Assembly (NCBI RefSeq): GCF_000236805.1 | Contig: NZ_AGFX01000030.1 | Coordinates: forward strand, 212,722 to 276,721 | DNA length: 64,000 nt | Direction of reading: 5' to 3' | Source: Paenibacillus peoriae KCTC 3763 | Lineage (GTDB): Bacteria; Bacillota; Bacilli; Paenibacillales; Paenibacillaceae | Part shown: piece by piece, positions 40,483 through 49,677 of the stretch | Numbering within the stretch: position 1 is the first letter of the stretch | Layout of the letters: each line of letters opens with the position of its first letter | Translations under genes and position numbers: made by a program | Notes under the pieces: generated by a model | Database searches by the model: none | Told to the model about the DNA's origin: nothing | The model's input: only the letters and a program-made list of their open reading frames with translations

Positions 40483-41859
40483 ATGTCAGATACGAACAGG
40501 GGCGGCGAGGCTGCTCCTTTACAAAGCTATGATGAAGCAGTGGAATGGATCAATGGTTTAATTCCGTTTGGAATCAGACCCGGACTTGAACGAATCGAGC
40601 AGCTAATGAGCATGTTGGGTGATCCGCAACGACATTTGAAATTTGTGCATGTTGCGGGGACCAACGGCAAGGGCTCAACCTGTGCTTTTCTAACCTCCGT
40701 CCTGATGAAGTGTGGTTACGATGTCGGGACTTTTACGTCTCCGTACATCACACGATTTACGAACCGTTTTCAATTCAACGGGACCGACATTCCTGATGAG
40801 ACGCTGGTTTTGCTTGCCAATCGCCTGTACCCGCTGGTAAAAGAAATAGCAGCCAGTGAATTGGGATCACCCACGATGTTTGAGGTATCGACAGCACTGG
40901 CTATTCTGTATTATGCTACGGTGTCTTTTCCAGATGTTGTGGTATGGGAGACAGGTCTCGGGGGAAGGATGGATGTAACTAATATCGTGAATCCTATCGT
41001 CTCGATTATTACGAATGTAGGCTATGACCATACAGACATTCTGGGAGATACGCTTGAGCAGATTGCAAGGGAAAAGGCTGGTATCATCAAGCCTGGCGTA
41101 CCTGTCGTAAGCTGCGTTACCCAACCCGAGGCTATTCAGGTTATACGGGAAACGGCGGTAAGACAGGGAGCTACTCTGTATCTGGCAGGTGAACAGTTTA
41201 CGTATGAACGGCTAAACGGGGACGAAACGGGCCAAACGTTTTCATTCGCTGGTCCTTTCCGGCACATGGAAATCGACATTACGTTGTTAGGTGAGCATCA
41301 ATGTGCTAATGCGGCAGGAGCTATGATGGCACTGGAGGTCCTTCGTCAGTATTTGGCCTTTGTGCTGGAGGATGACGAACTGTTGAAGGGCTTTAAACAA
41401 GCGGCTTGGGCTGGACGTCTCGAACAGGTCAGCACCTCCCCGAGAATTGTCCTTGACGGGGCTCATAATCCAGAAGGAGCACAGACGCTTGCCAAGAGTC
41501 TTCCTCAGCTGTATTCATACAGAAAACTGGTTTTAATGATGGGGATGCTGTCAAACAAGCATCATGAAGCATACTTGCAGCATATACTGCCACTAGTGGA
41601 TACGCTTATCCTGACCGAGCCTATTTTTCGCCGCAAAATGGATGCCGCTGAATTGGCTCATCTCGTGGAGAAGCTGCGGCCGTCTTATGCCAAAACGGAT
41701 TTGAAAATTATTGTAGAAGGTGACTGGAAAAAGGCTCTTGGCCTGCTTCAGTCACATACGGAAGCGGAGGATCTGGGGGTGGTGTCCGGTACGCTGTATC
41801 TCATTGCGGATGTACGGGCTACCCTTATGTATCAAACCGATTCGGAAAAAGGTTGGTGA
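40483..41859 (+). CDS. folC: Folylpolyglutamate synthase / dihydrofolate synthase
   Basis: FolC adds glutamate to dihydropteroate or folate, keeping the cofactor in the cell. The 458-residue Mur-ligase-family protein has the P-loop VAGTNGKGSTCAFL near residue 62, the signature ETGLGGRMDVTN and the C-terminal LDGAHNPEGA. AAGGTG at 40471-40476 selects ATG 40483. It sits 36 bases after valS, the usual valS-folC pairing, and 3 bases before murC. Confidence 0.95.
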   Translation: MSDTNRGGEAAPLQSYDEAVEWINGLIPFGIRPGLERIEQLMSMLGDPQRHLKFVHVAGTNGKGSTCAFLTSVLMKCGYDVGTFTSPYITRFTNRFQFNGTDIPDETLVLLANRLYPLVKEIAASELGSPTMFEVSTALAILYYATVSFPDVVVWETGLGGRMDVTNIVNPIVSIITNVGYDHTDILGDTLEQIAREKAGIIKPGVPVVSCVTQPEAIQVIRETAVRQGATLYLAGEQFTYERLNGDETGQTFSFAGPFRHMEIDITLLGEHQCANAAGAMMALEVLRQYLAFVLEDDELLKGFKQAAWAGRLEQVSTSPRIVLDGAHNPEGAQTLAKSLPQLYSYRKLVLMMGMLSNKHHEAYLQHILPLVDTLILTEPIFRRKMDAAELAHLVEKLRPSYAKTDLKIIVEGDWKKALGLLQSHTEAEDLGVVSGTLYLIADVRATLMYQTDSEKGW

Positions 41860-41862
41860 AAT

Positions 41863-43245
41863 TTGTTGATTACTTCGGAACATGTTCATTTTATCGGTAT
41901 CGGTGGCTACGGGATGAGCGCGATTGCTCGGGTCATGCTGGAGATGGGTTATACCGTGACTGGCTCAGATGTGGCATCACAAGAGCTGACAGAAAAACTG
42001 GCGGCCAAAGGCGCAAAAATATATATCGGACACACCCCTGAACATATTGCAGGTGCGGATATCGTCGTCTATTCAACGGCATTGTCTCGCGACAATGTGG
42101 AGCGGGTGGCAGCGGAAGAATTGAATATTCCAACTCTGCATCGTTCACAGATGCTGGCTCGCTTGCTTAACGAACGTAAGGGAGTAGCTGTTGCAGGAGC
42201 GCACGGTAAAACCACAACCTCTTCGATGATTGCCCTGGTTATGGAGAGATGTAATGTCGATCCAACCTATATCATTGGCGGTGAAATCACGAATTTGGGT
42301 ACGAATGCCAAAGCGGGTAAAAGCGAGTTTGTTGTTGCCGAGGCGGATGAGAGCGATGGCTCTTTTCTTCAATATCATCCGTGGCAAGGTATCGTAACCA
42401 ACATCGAGGCAGATCATTTGGAAAATTACGATGGCGACTTTAATCGTCTGAAAAGTGCCTACGTACAGTTTTTGAGTCAAATACGGCCAGATGGTGCAGC
42501 TATTGTATGTGCAGATGATCAGAACATCCGCGAGATGATCCCGCAGCTTCAAACTCGGGTCATTACCTACGGAGTGGAGCATGAAGCAGACTATATGGCG
42601 ACAGATATCCAATTGGGCGACCGTCGATTAAGCTTTACCATGAGCCGGAAAGGGACAGAGCTCGGAACGATCGAATTGTCTGTGCCAGGTAGACACAACA
42701 TGTACAATGCGATGGCGACTGTGATTTCATGCCTGGAAGCAGGAATTCCATTCGATCAAATCGCAGCATCGATTTTGGAATTTCACGGAGCCAAGCGCCG
42801 TTTTCAAGTGCTGGGTGAAAGCAATGACATTCTGGTTATTGATGACTATGCGCATCATCCAACAGAGATTGAGGCTACGATTAGTGCAGCGAGAGCGACA
42901 GGCAATCGTATTATTGCTGTGTTCCAGCCGCAACGCTACAGCCGTACCTTTTTCCTGCTGGATGCGTTCAGCCGTGCGTTTAGTGAAGCCAATGAAGTCA
43001 TTATTACCGACATTTATTCTCCAGCAGGAGAAAAACAAATTGAAGGCGTGCATTCTTCCAAGCTTGTAGATTTGATCGTCCAAAACAGCAATGCCAATGC
43101 AATCTACCTGCCGACCAAAGAAGCTGTGATCGAGAAGTTGAAAGATCGGCTACAGCCTGGTGATCTTGTGCTAACGATGGGTGCAGGAGACATCTGGAAA
43201 GCGGGCGACGCGTTAGCGCGCCATCTTCGCGGACAGCAAGCGTAA
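41863..43245 (+). CDS. murC: UDP-N-acetylmuramate--L-alanine ligase
   Basis: MurC adds L-alanine to UDP-MurNAc in peptidoglycan precursor synthesis. The 460-residue protein has the N-terminal UDP-binding loop [14 protein letters not shown], the ATP P-loop [13 protein letters not shown], and the substrate-binding EADESDGSF and [10 protein letters not shown] motifs. The start is a TTG at 41863 (a second TTG follows directly), with AAAAAGG about 10 bases upstream. It follows folC by 3 bases. In B. subtilis murC is elsewhere, near ytpR-ytxG, so its place here is a rearrangement. A terminator follows. Confidence 0.95.
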   Translation: MLITSEHVHFIGIGGYGMSAIARVMLEMGYTVTGSDVASQELTEKLAAKGAKIYIGHTPEHIAGADIVVYSTALSRDNVERVAAEELNIPTLHRSQMLARLLNERKGVAVAGAHGKTTTSSMIALVMERCNVDPTYIIGGEITNLGTNAKAGKSEFVVAEADESDGSFLQYHPWQGIVTNIEADHLENYDGDFNRLKSAYVQFLSQIRPDGAAIVCADDQNIREMIPQLQTRVITYGVEHEADYMATDIQLGDRRLSFTMSRKGTELGTIELSVPGRHNMYNAMATVISCLEAGIPFDQIAASILEFHGAKRRFQVLGESNDILVIDDYAHHPTEIEATISAARATGNRIIAVFQPQRYSRTFFLLDAFSRAFSEANEVIITDIYSPAGEKQIEGVHSSKLVDLIVQNSNANAIYLPTKEAVIEKLKDRLQPGDLVLTMGAGDIWKAGDALARHLRGQQA

Positions 43246-43286
43246 TAAGTACAATATGTTAAGCTATACCGATGAATTACAATATA

Positions 43287-43331
43287 CAAAGGTATTCCGA
43301 ACATTGAATATGTTTCGGGATACCTTTTTTT
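43287..43331 (+). terminator. valS-folC-murC terminator
   Basis: AAAGGTATTCCGAAC pairs with GTTTCGGGATACCTTTT (minor mismatch), followed by a run of seven T. Confidence 0.85.
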
Positions 43332-43411
43332 GTATTGCTGGAGGCATATTTTCTCAGCTTGGCTCATACAACAAACTATGAGGAAGTATGGGACAAGGAG
43401 GGAGTGCATCC

Positions 43412-44683
43412 GTGAACAAGGCCAAGATGACATTCCGATTCGATCAACAGCCGCCAGAGACAAGCCAGAAGGAAAAGCTGCAGGCGCTTCCGTACAAAAA
43501 CGGGTCAGTTGCAAGCGAACGGCTTGAAGCGAATAGAGATACGGGATTACATCAAAATGAGAAGCAGCTTCAAACCGCTAACCTGCGAGAAAGCACGAGA
43601 CGGATTAGCGGGATAGGAGAACATATTGAACATACGCAAGAACCAAAACCTGGTGAACCTGAGAGTGAGTATGAACGTATTGCAACCCGACGTTTTGCTT
43701 CGTCGTTGAGGGTACAGGATGGATGGGACGACCCTTTTGGCCGTTCTGCGGCTTCCTGGTCAGATGCAGACGTTCTGCCAGATGGCCGGGAAGAGGGTGG
43801 AGATGAGGAAACTTATCGTTACGGTCGAGAGTACCGGAAGCGACCGCCTCACCCCTCCAGATGGAAGCTGATCGGCTCAGTAGTCAGCGCACTGGTGACT
43901 GGAGGGATGTTTGGATATATCATGCTGCTGCTGTTTAACGGAGGCGGAGTGGTCCCGGGAACAGAATCCTCAGCAGAGCAGGCCGTACCAGTCTTTAATG
44001 AATCTGTTAGCACAGGTATAGCGCCCGCAAAAGAGAATTCTAACCCCGTCAATGTCGTAGTGACTCAAGTGCCTCCACAAACCTATTATTTGCTGCAGTA
44101 CGGGGTTTTTAGCACTCCAGAACGGGCCTTGCAAGCCAAAGAAGAGCTGTTAAAGGCAGGCATTGCTGCCGGAGGGGATGCCGTGGACCAAAATCGGGTT
44201 TATGCAGGAATATCGCCAGACAGGGAGCAGGCCAAGCTGCTCAGCAATCAATTGAAGACGCAAGGCGTCGAACTGTATGTTCGTGAGCTTCAATTGCCAG
44301 GATTGGAAAAAGCCGCTTATGAAGGCGAAGGCGAAAAGCTCACTGCCTTTTTTCAGTTAAGCAGCACATTAGTAAGCAAGTTGAGCGGACTCAGCTCATC
44401 TCTGCTCGGAGATGGCGGTCCAACTGCGGTACCCGTTTCTGAAATGAAAGAGCTGAATGATCTGCATCAGCAGTGGACGCAAAATATCGCTGCACTTCCC
44501 TCTGGTCTTCCGAAGGAAGCGGCTGCCTCTGCGGCTTCACTGGAAAAGGCGATGAACAGTGCAGTCTCTGCACTTGGTGAATATAACAAGAATACTGCAA
44601 AGGAGCACATTTGGGAGATTCAGTCCTCAATGATGGAATATGTTTTGCGTGAGAATGAATTTATCCAATTCATAAAACAATAG
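43412..44683 (+). CDS. spoIIB: SPOR-domain membrane protein, SpoIIB-like
   Basis: A 423-residue single-pass membrane protein. The N-terminal 150 residues are charged and cytoplasmic. A membrane segment follows (about 152-175, VVSALVTGGMFGYIMLLLF), then an outside region with a SPOR-type repeat domain (about 221-293, YYLLQYGVFSTPERALQAK and VYAGISPDREQAKLLSNQL). Gene order between folC and maf matches spoIIB of B. subtilis, whose product helps septal peptidoglycan dissolution at engulfment. The sequence outside the SPOR domain is variable, so the name rests on domain plus position. It starts with GTG 43412, set by AAGGAGGG at 43395-43402, 9 bases upstream. Confidence 0.75.
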   Translation: MNKAKMTFRFDQQPPETSQKEKLQALPYKNGSVASERLEANRDTGLHQNEKQLQTANLRESTRRISGIGEHIEHTQEPKPGEPESEYERIATRRFASSLRVQDGWDDPFGRSAASWSDADVLPDGREEGGDEETYRYGREYRKRPPHPSRWKLIGSVVSALVTGGMFGYIMLLLFNGGGVVPGTESSAEQAVPVFNESVSTGIAPAKENSNPVNVVVTQVPPQTYYLLQYGVFSTPERALQAKEELLKAGIAAGGDAVDQNRVYAGISPDREQAKLLSNQLKTQGVELYVRELQLPGLEKAAYEGEGEKLTAFFQLSSTLVSKLSGLSSSLLGDGGPTAVPVSEMKELNDLHQQWTQNIAALPSGLPKEAAASAASLEKAMNSAVSALGEYNKNTAKEHIWEIQSSMMEYVLRENEFIQFIKQ

Positions 44684-44697
44684 ATTAACCACACTTT

Positions 44698-44739
44698 CCG
44701 GCAAGGAACTGGAAATAGTTCCCCATGCCGGATTTCTGT
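44698..44739 (+). terminator. Probable terminator after spoIIB
   Basis: CCGGCA (44698-44703) pairs with TGCCGG (44726-44731), and inside it GGAACT pairs with AGTTCC. The trailing T-tract is broken (ATTTCTGTTT). Confidence 0.55.
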
Positions 44740-44768
44740 TTGTATTGCAGTACAAATCACCGTATAAT
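44740..44768 (+). promoter_or_regulatory. Promoter of the DUF4321-maf-radC group
   Basis: TTGTAT (44740-44745) and a perfect TATAAT (44763-44768) are separated by 17 bases, 36 bases before the small membrane gene. Confidence 0.7.
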
Positions 44769-44804
44769 AATGAAGGTGTCAAAAAATGGCGAGGGAAGAT
44801 CAGG

Positions 44805-45047
44805 ATGAAAAAAAATGTAGGAATGCTTATACTGTTTTTGTTGCTCGGTTGGCTTTTGGGTGCATGGATTGCCAAGGCCCTTCAATCGTTCAAAGTCCTT
44901 TCCTTTCTGACCCACCCCACTACGATATCCTGGTCGCCGAGAGCGGATCTGGATATTATCAGTTACAACATAACGATAAATTTTGAATTGAGCCTGCTTA
45001 GTCTGATCGGCATCATCGCCGCGTTCTGGCTGTATCGCAGGCTCTAA
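44805..45047 (+). CDS. DUF4321-type small membrane protein
   Basis: An 80-residue protein with two membrane helices (MLILFLLLGWLLGAWIAKAL and LSLLSLIGIIAAFWLYRRL) around a short outside loop, as in DUF4321 proteins found next to maf in Firmicutes. Function is unknown. GAGGGAAG lies upstream and the ATG is the first in-frame Met of the conserved sequence. It is 22 bases before maf. Confidence 0.75.
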   Translation: MKKNVGMLILFLLLGWLLGAWIAKALQSFKVLSFLTHPTTISWSPRADLDIISYNITINFELSLLSLIGIIAAFWLYRRL

Positions 45048-45069
45048 CTGATGAAAAGGAGCTTCCCTT

Positions 45070-45678
45070 ATGGACGGGAAAATTACGCCCCGCATTATTC
45101 TGGCATCGACTTCACCAAGAAGGAAGGAATTGCTCGCATTTTTGAGACTCCCCTTTGAGGTGATGCCAAGTCATGCGGATGAGAGCACGCCTGAGAGCTG
45201 GACGCCTCAGCAAATCGTGGAGACCCTTGCGGTACGTAAAGCCGAAGCGGTCGTGAACGTTGCCGCTCAGTCCGAAGAAGCTGGACTGGTGATTGGGAGT
45301 GATACCATTGTCGTGCTGGATGGTTTGGTATTGGGCAAACCTGCTGATCATGCGGACGCGGTTCGTATGCTGACTGCATTGCAGGGAAGAACACACCTTG
45401 TGTACACCGGGGTGGCCTGTTTACATACCGTAACCGGCAAAACGCTTGTCAGACATCGCCAAACGGAGGTTACAATGAAACCTTTGAGCCATGAGCAAAT
45501 TGTGGCATATGTGAATACAGGCGAACCGTCTGACAAAGCAGGAGCGTATGGCATTCAGGGTATGGGTGCTACGTTGGTGGAATCGATTCAGGGTTGTTAT
45601 TTTAACGTCGTAGGATTGCCGCTTTCCCTGTTGTCGGACATGCTGTCCGATTTTGGAGTGAATGTGCTGCGTCCTTAA
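45070..45678 (+). CDS. maf: Maf-like nucleoside triphosphate pyrophosphatase
   Basis: Maf hydrolyses dTTP, UTP or modified nucleotides to monophosphates and is linked to septum inhibition in Bacillus. The 202-residue protein has the substrate-binding motif LASTSPRRKELL at residues 11-22 and the acidic segment VIGSDTIVVLDG. The next gene, radC, starts 13 bases later; the DUF4321 gene, maf and radC form one unit leading into mreBCD. Confidence 0.93.
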   Translation: MDGKITPRIILASTSPRRKELLAFLRLPFEVMPSHADESTPESWTPQQIVETLAVRKAEAVVNVAAQSEEAGLVIGSDTIVVLDGLVLGKPADHADAVRMLTALQGRTHLVYTGVACLHTVTGKTLVRHRQTEVTMKPLSHEQIVAYVNTGEPSDKAGAYGIQGMGATLVESIQGCYFNVVGLPLSLLSDMLSDFGVNVLRP

Positions 45679-45691
45679 AGGGGATAAACAT

Positions 45692-46384
45692 ATGTTGGAG
45701 TCGCCGATACCGATGCTTCGCGACCTCCCCCATGAAGAACGACCAAGAGAGCGCATGATGACATATGGGGCTGAGGCCTTGAGCAACGCGGAGTTGCTGG
45801 CAATATTGCTGCGTACAGGAACACAAAATGAGTCGTCGGTGCATTTAGCGCAGCGTATTTTGCAGCAGGCGGGGAACTTGCGTCAGTTGGTGGATATGAG
45901 TCTGAGCGAACTGACCCAGATTAAGGGCATTGGAAATGCTAAAGCGATACAGCTAAAAGCGGGTATCGAACTGGGGCGCAGATTAGCATTGTCCCGCCAT
46001 TTGGAGACCCCTGTGATCAGTTGCCCGCGGGATGTGGCAGATCTGCTGTTTGAACAGCTTCGTTATTTGCAGAAAGAGCATTTTGTATGCCTGTTCCTAA
46101 ATACTAAAAATCATGTCATTGCCCAGGAAACACTATCTATGGGCAGCCTGAATTCCGCCATCGTGCATCCTCGTGAAGTGTTTCGGGCGGCGATCAAATG
46201 CAGTAGTGCTTCGATTATTTGCGCTCATAACCATCCGAGCGGCGATCCGAAGCCAAGCCCGGAAGATGTCCAGTTGACCCGCCGCTTGATGGATGCGGGC
46301 AGCATTGTGGGTATCGACGTGCTCGATCATATTGTGATCGGGGACGGGACCTTTGTAAGTTTGAAGGAGCAAGGTCTGATATAA
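45692..46384 (+). CDS. radC: RadC-family JAB1/MPN metalloprotein
   Basis: A 230-residue protein. The N-terminal half has a helix-hairpin-helix region (LSELTQIKGIGNAKAIQLKA). The C-terminal half is a JAMM metalloprotease-like domain with the zinc motif CAHNHPSGDPKPS. Despite the name, a direct role in DNA repair is disputed. AAAGGGG at 45677-45683 selects ATG 45692. It lies between maf and mreB as in B. subtilis. Confidence 0.93.
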   Translation: MLESPIPMLRDLPHEERPRERMMTYGAEALSNAELLAILLRTGTQNESSVHLAQRILQQAGNLRQLVDMSLSELTQIKGIGNAKAIQLKAGIELGRRLALSRHLETPVISCPRDVADLLFEQLRYLQKEHFVCLFLNTKNHVIAQETLSMGSLNSAIVHPREVFRAAIKCSSASIICAHNHPSGDPKPSPEDVQLTRRLMDAGSIVGIDVLDHIVIGDGTFVSLKEQGLI

Positions 46385-46385
46385 T
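46377..46385 (+). promoter_or_regulatory. Possible extended -10 promoter for mreB
   Basis: TGATATAAT is a perfect extended -10 element overlapping the radC stop codon, 106 bases before mreB. No clear -35 box is present. Confidence 0.4.
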
Positions 46386-46490
46386 ATAATATTTAAATCA
46401 AACATTTAAAACACGACCGGCTAAGCCGGCCTGAATAAACCGTTTATACATGGATAACAGATTTCAGGGAAGAGAAAAGGAGATTACATC

Positions 46491-47525
46491 ATGCTGGGTG
46501 GCTTTACAAAAGATTTGGGAATTGACTTGGGGACGGCAAATACGCTGGTATACGTAAGAGGAAAAGGAATTGTGGTTCGTGAACCATCTGTAGTCGCTTT
46601 GCGTACAGATACAAAAACCATTGAAGCTGTGGGTGAATCCGCGAAAAAAATGATTGGTCGCACACCGGGGAATATCCGTGCGATTCGTCCGATGAAGGAT
46701 GGCGTCATTGCTGACTTTGATACGACAGCAACGATGATCAAATATTTTATCCGTCAGGCGCAAGCTCAACGTTCATTGTTTCCACGTCATCCAAATGTGA
46801 TGGTTTGCGTGCCTTCAGGCATTACTGCGGTGGAGCAGCGTGCGGTTGAAGATGCGACAAAGCAAGCAGGCGCGCGGGAAGCGTATACGATTGAGGAGCC
46901 GTTTGCAGCTGCAATTGGCGCTGATCTCCCTGTATGGGAGCCTACAGGCAGTATGGTTGTCGATATCGGTGGGGGTACAACCGAGGTTGCAGTCATTTCC
47001 TTGGGCGGCATTGTAACAAGTCGTTCTGTGCGTGTGGCTGGTGATGAAATGGATGAGTCCATTATCCAGTATGTGAAACGTCAATATAACCTGATGATTG
47101 GTGAGCGGACTTCAGAGCAGTTGAAAATGGAAGTTGGTTCCGCTATGCCATTAGAGCAGGTAGAGACATCGGAAATCCGCGGACGCGACCTGGTGACAGG
47201 TTTGCCGAAGACCATTACGATTACATCCGATGAAATTAGCGAAGCGTTGTCGGATACAGTAAATGCGATTGTGGATGCAGTCAAAGTAACACTGGAAAAA
47301 TGTCCTCCCGAGTTAGCGGCAGACATTATGGACAGAGGAATTGTACTGACTGGCGGTGGGGCACTTTTGCGTAACCTGGACAAGCTGCTGGCGAGTGAAA
47401 CCGGAATGCCAGTGATCGTAGCGGAAAATCCTCTGGACTGTGTAGCGATTGGTACGGGCAGAGCACTTGAAAATATCCACTTGTTCAAATCGCGGAGCAG
47501 TTCTGCCGTCCGTTCCAAACGTTAA
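46491..47525 (+). CDS. mreB: Rod-shape-determining protein MreB
   Basis: MreB is the bacterial actin that guides the cell-wall elongation machinery along the membrane. The 344-residue protein has the actin-type phosphate 1 motif [12 protein letters not shown], phosphate 2 [12 protein letters not shown] and the adenosine motif [22 protein letters not shown] lies 8 bases before the ATG. It is the first of mreBCD; mreC follows after 16 bases. Confidence 0.97.
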   Translation: MLGGFTKDLGIDLGTANTLVYVRGKGIVVREPSVVALRTDTKTIEAVGESAKKMIGRTPGNIRAIRPMKDGVIADFDTTATMIKYFIRQAQAQRSLFPRHPNVMVCVPSGITAVEQRAVEDATKQAGAREAYTIEEPFAAAIGADLPVWEPTGSMVVDIGGGTTEVAVISLGGIVTSRSVRVAGDEMDESIIQYVKRQYNLMIGERTSEQLKMEVGSAMPLEQVETSEIRGRDLVTGLPKTITITSDEISEALSDTVNAIVDAVKVTLEKCPPELAADIMDRGIVLTGGGALLRNLDKLLASETGMPVIVAENPLDCVAIGTGRALENIHLFKSRSSSAVRSKR

Positions 47526-47541
47526 ATCGGGGGTGTAGGAA

Positions 47542-48399
47542 CTGTTTAAGCTCTTTGGCAATAAAAGACTATTTATTCTATTGATCGGAATCGTTCTGTT
47601 TATTGCCCTTATGGGGATTACACTTGGACAGAGAAATTCCTTAACCTGGCCGGAGAAGTTCGCCAGAGATTCAATTGGCTTTGTGCAAGGTATCTTTTAC
47701 AGGCCCGCTTCAGCAATAGCGGGCTTCTTTGAAGATATCGGAAATATGCGGAGCATTTATAAAGAAAACGAACGTTTGAAAATTGCGGTGGCACAGCTTA
47801 CTACCGAGCAAATTCAAACCCGCAATTATAAAGAGACTAACGTCAGATTGCAGAACGAATTGCAGTTTACTCAGCAACAAAAGGCGAAAAATAACTATGA
47901 TTGGCGTGTCGCCCAGGTTAACAGCGTGAGCAATGATTCCAAAACGCTCGTGATTGATATCGGATCAAAGGATGGAGCGCGAGTCGGCCAGGAGGTAAGG
48001 TCTCTGGAAGGCTTTGTAGGAGTTATTAGCAGAACTGCAAATTTCACCTCTACAGTAACATTGCTGACTACTTTGGATCCTAAAAATCCAAATTCTTATG
48101 CGATAGCGGCTACCGCACTAGGGAAAGAGCAAACATTCGGCATGGTGGAAAGCTATGATCCAGTCACCAATACGTTTCAAATGACAAAAATTTCGGAAAA
48201 TGACCCCATTGCCAAGGGGGATCAGATTATTACGTCCGGTGGAGGCGGGAAATTCCGTAAAAACCTGCTGATCGGCACGGTCGAAAAAATTCAGGTCGGG
48301 GAGTTTGGCCAAACACGGACAGCCATTATTAAACCGGCAGCCAGCTTTGTGGATTGGAAGGAACTGTTCGTTCTTTACACTCCTGAGGTACCGGAATAA
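47542..48399 (+). CDS. mreC: Rod-shape-determining protein MreC (apparent CTG start)
   Basis: MreC is a bitopic membrane protein that scaffolds the elongation complex outside the membrane. It has a short cytoplasmic tail, one membrane helix (LFILLIGIVLFIALMGITL), a coiled-coil (about 68-105) and a beta-domain. In this frame a TAG at 47536-47538 limits the 5' end. The only codons before the membrane helix that could start translation are CTG 47542 and later Leu codons. CTG 47542 gives a tail (FKLFGNKRLF) matching the usual MreC N-terminus, and GGGGGTG at 47529-47535 is spaced 6 bases from it. I therefore propose a CUG start, giving 285 residues; TTG 47581 would cut into the membrane helix. Confidence 0.85.
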   Translation: MFKLFGNKRLFILLIGIVLFIALMGITLGQRNSLTWPEKFARDSIGFVQGIFYRPASAIAGFFEDIGNMRSIYKENERLKIAVAQLTTEQIQTRNYKETNVRLQNELQFTQQQKAKNNYDWRVAQVNSVSNDSKTLVIDIGSKDGARVGQEVRSLEGFVGVISRTANFTSTVTLLTTLDPKNPNSYAIAATALGKEQTFGMVESYDPVTNTFQMTKISENDPIAKGDQIITSGGGGKFRKNLLIGTVEKIQVGEFGQTRTAIIKPAASFVDWKELFVLYTPEVPE

Positions 48400-48929
48400 T
48401 GAAGATGCGCGGTCAGGTTTTAGTACTGCTGCTGTTTGTACTGTTTATAGCCGAAGGAACGATTCTTCCGTGGCTTCTTCCTGATAGCTGGCATTCAAGG
48501 ATGATTCCTAATCTCGTGTATGTTGTAATCTTGTTTGTATCTGTGTATTACAGCCGTCATATCGCATTAGTGCTGGGAATTGTGTTTGGACTTATTCATG
48601 ATGTAGTCTATTACGGGTTTATCATTGGGCCCTACTCTTTTGCAATGGGATTGTCTGTATACTTATTGGGACTTGTTTTTACAGCCAGACGTGCACCAAT
48701 GCCCATTATGATGGCAGTTGTGTTGATTGGAAGCTTTCTGTTGGACTCTATGCTTTTTGCTATTGATCATTTGTTCCAGCTGAACCATCAGACTTTCGAC
48801 TGGGCGCTAGCACAGTATATGATTCCTGATTTATTTATCCATTTTCTGTTTGCCCTCATTATTTATGTACCTGTTCGCAAGCAATTGCAGCGTTTGGGTA
48901 CTCGTGTGAAAAAAGAAGAGGCTGTCTAG
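48399..48929 (+). CDS. mreD: Rod-shape-determining protein MreD
   Basis: MreD is an integral membrane partner of MreBC. The 176-residue protein has about five membrane helices (first VLVLLLFVLFIAEGTILPWL) and the conserved-looking RMIPNLVYVVILFVSVYY region. Its ATG shares a base with the mreC stop (TAATG), so the two are translationally coupled. The 3' end of the gene forms one arm of a long hairpin. Confidence 0.92.
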   Translation: MKMRGQVLVLLLFVLFIAEGTILPWLLPDSWHSRMIPNLVYVVILFVSVYYSRHIALVLGIVFGLIHDVVYYGFIIGPYSFAMGLSVYLLGLVFTARRAPMPIMMAVVLIGSFLLDSMLFAIDHLFQLNHQTFDWALAQYMIPDLFIHFLFALIIYVPVRKQLQRLGTRVKKEEAV

Positions 48930-48948
48930 GTCTTTTTTCACACATTTT
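48904..48948 (+). terminator. 13-bp hairpin spanning the mreD stop codon
   Basis: GTGTGAAAAAAGA (48904-48916) pairs perfectly with TCTTTTTTCACAC (48931-48943), with the mreD stop codon in the loop, followed by ATTTTG. It may act as a terminator or attenuator between mreBCD and minCD. Confidence 0.55.
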
Positions 48949-49011
48949 GTCCGGGTTAGCAGGGATTTGACGTCCCGGGGACGAAATGATTGAAATAGGA
49001 GGGACAGGCTA

Positions 49012-49674
49012 ATGGCAGTGAAATCGAATCATGTCACGATTAAAGGCATCAAAGACGGCCTGGTATTCCTGCTGGACGATCAATGCGAGTTTGAGGATTT
49101 GCTAGGTGAGCTGCGTTTTAAGCTGGAGCACAGTCATCAAAATATTTTAACAGGCCCGATCATTCATGTGGATATTAAGCTGGGAAGCCGGGAAGTGACA
49201 GAGGAACAAAAGGAAAGTATTCTGGAGATTTTGAAGCAGAAGGGTAATCTGCTCATACGGTCAATAGAATCTCCCGGGTTGCCTGTGGAAGTGCAGGGAA
49301 AGCCGCCTATCCATACGGTGACAGGGATTATCCGGTCAGGTCAAGTGCTTCATCATAACGGGAATTTACTCTTTTTAGGAGATGTTAACCCGGGCGGAAT
49401 TATAACATGTACCGGTGATATCTATGTCCTCGGTGCTCTGCGAGGCATGGCGCACGCAGGGATGGAGGGCAACAGCGAAGCGATTATCGCGGCTTCCTAT
49501 TTTGCACCGACACAACTGCGAATTTCCGAAATGATCAGCCGTCCACCAGATGAATGGGAGACACGTGAATCCGGCATGGAGTTTGCGTATCTCAAGGATG
49601 GCGCTATGCAAATAGATAAAATGAGCAATATCGTGCGTCTAGGCCGCGATTTTAACGTGTTCAAAGGGGTGTAG
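49012..49674 (+). CDS. minC: Septum site-determining protein MinC
   Basis: MinC blocks FtsZ assembly away from midcell, together with MinD. The 220-residue protein has an N-terminal FtsZ-interacting domain and a C-terminal beta-helix starting near residue 105 (GIIRSGQVLHHNGNLLFLGDVNPGGII), with the MinD-contact segment LRGMAHAG. AGGAGGG lies 10 bases before the ATG. minD starts 3 bases after its stop. Confidence 0.95.
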   Translation: MAVKSNHVTIKGIKDGLVFLLDDQCEFEDLLGELRFKLEHSHQNILTGPIIHVDIKLGSREVTEEQKESILEILKQKGNLLIRSIESPGLPVEVQGKPPIHTVTGIIRSGQVLHHNGNLLFLGDVNPGGIITCTGDIYVLGALRGMAHAGMEGNSEAIIAASYFAPTQLRISEMISRPPDEWETRESGMEFAYLKDGAMQIDKMSNIVRLGRDFNVFKGV

Positions 49675-49677
49675 CAC

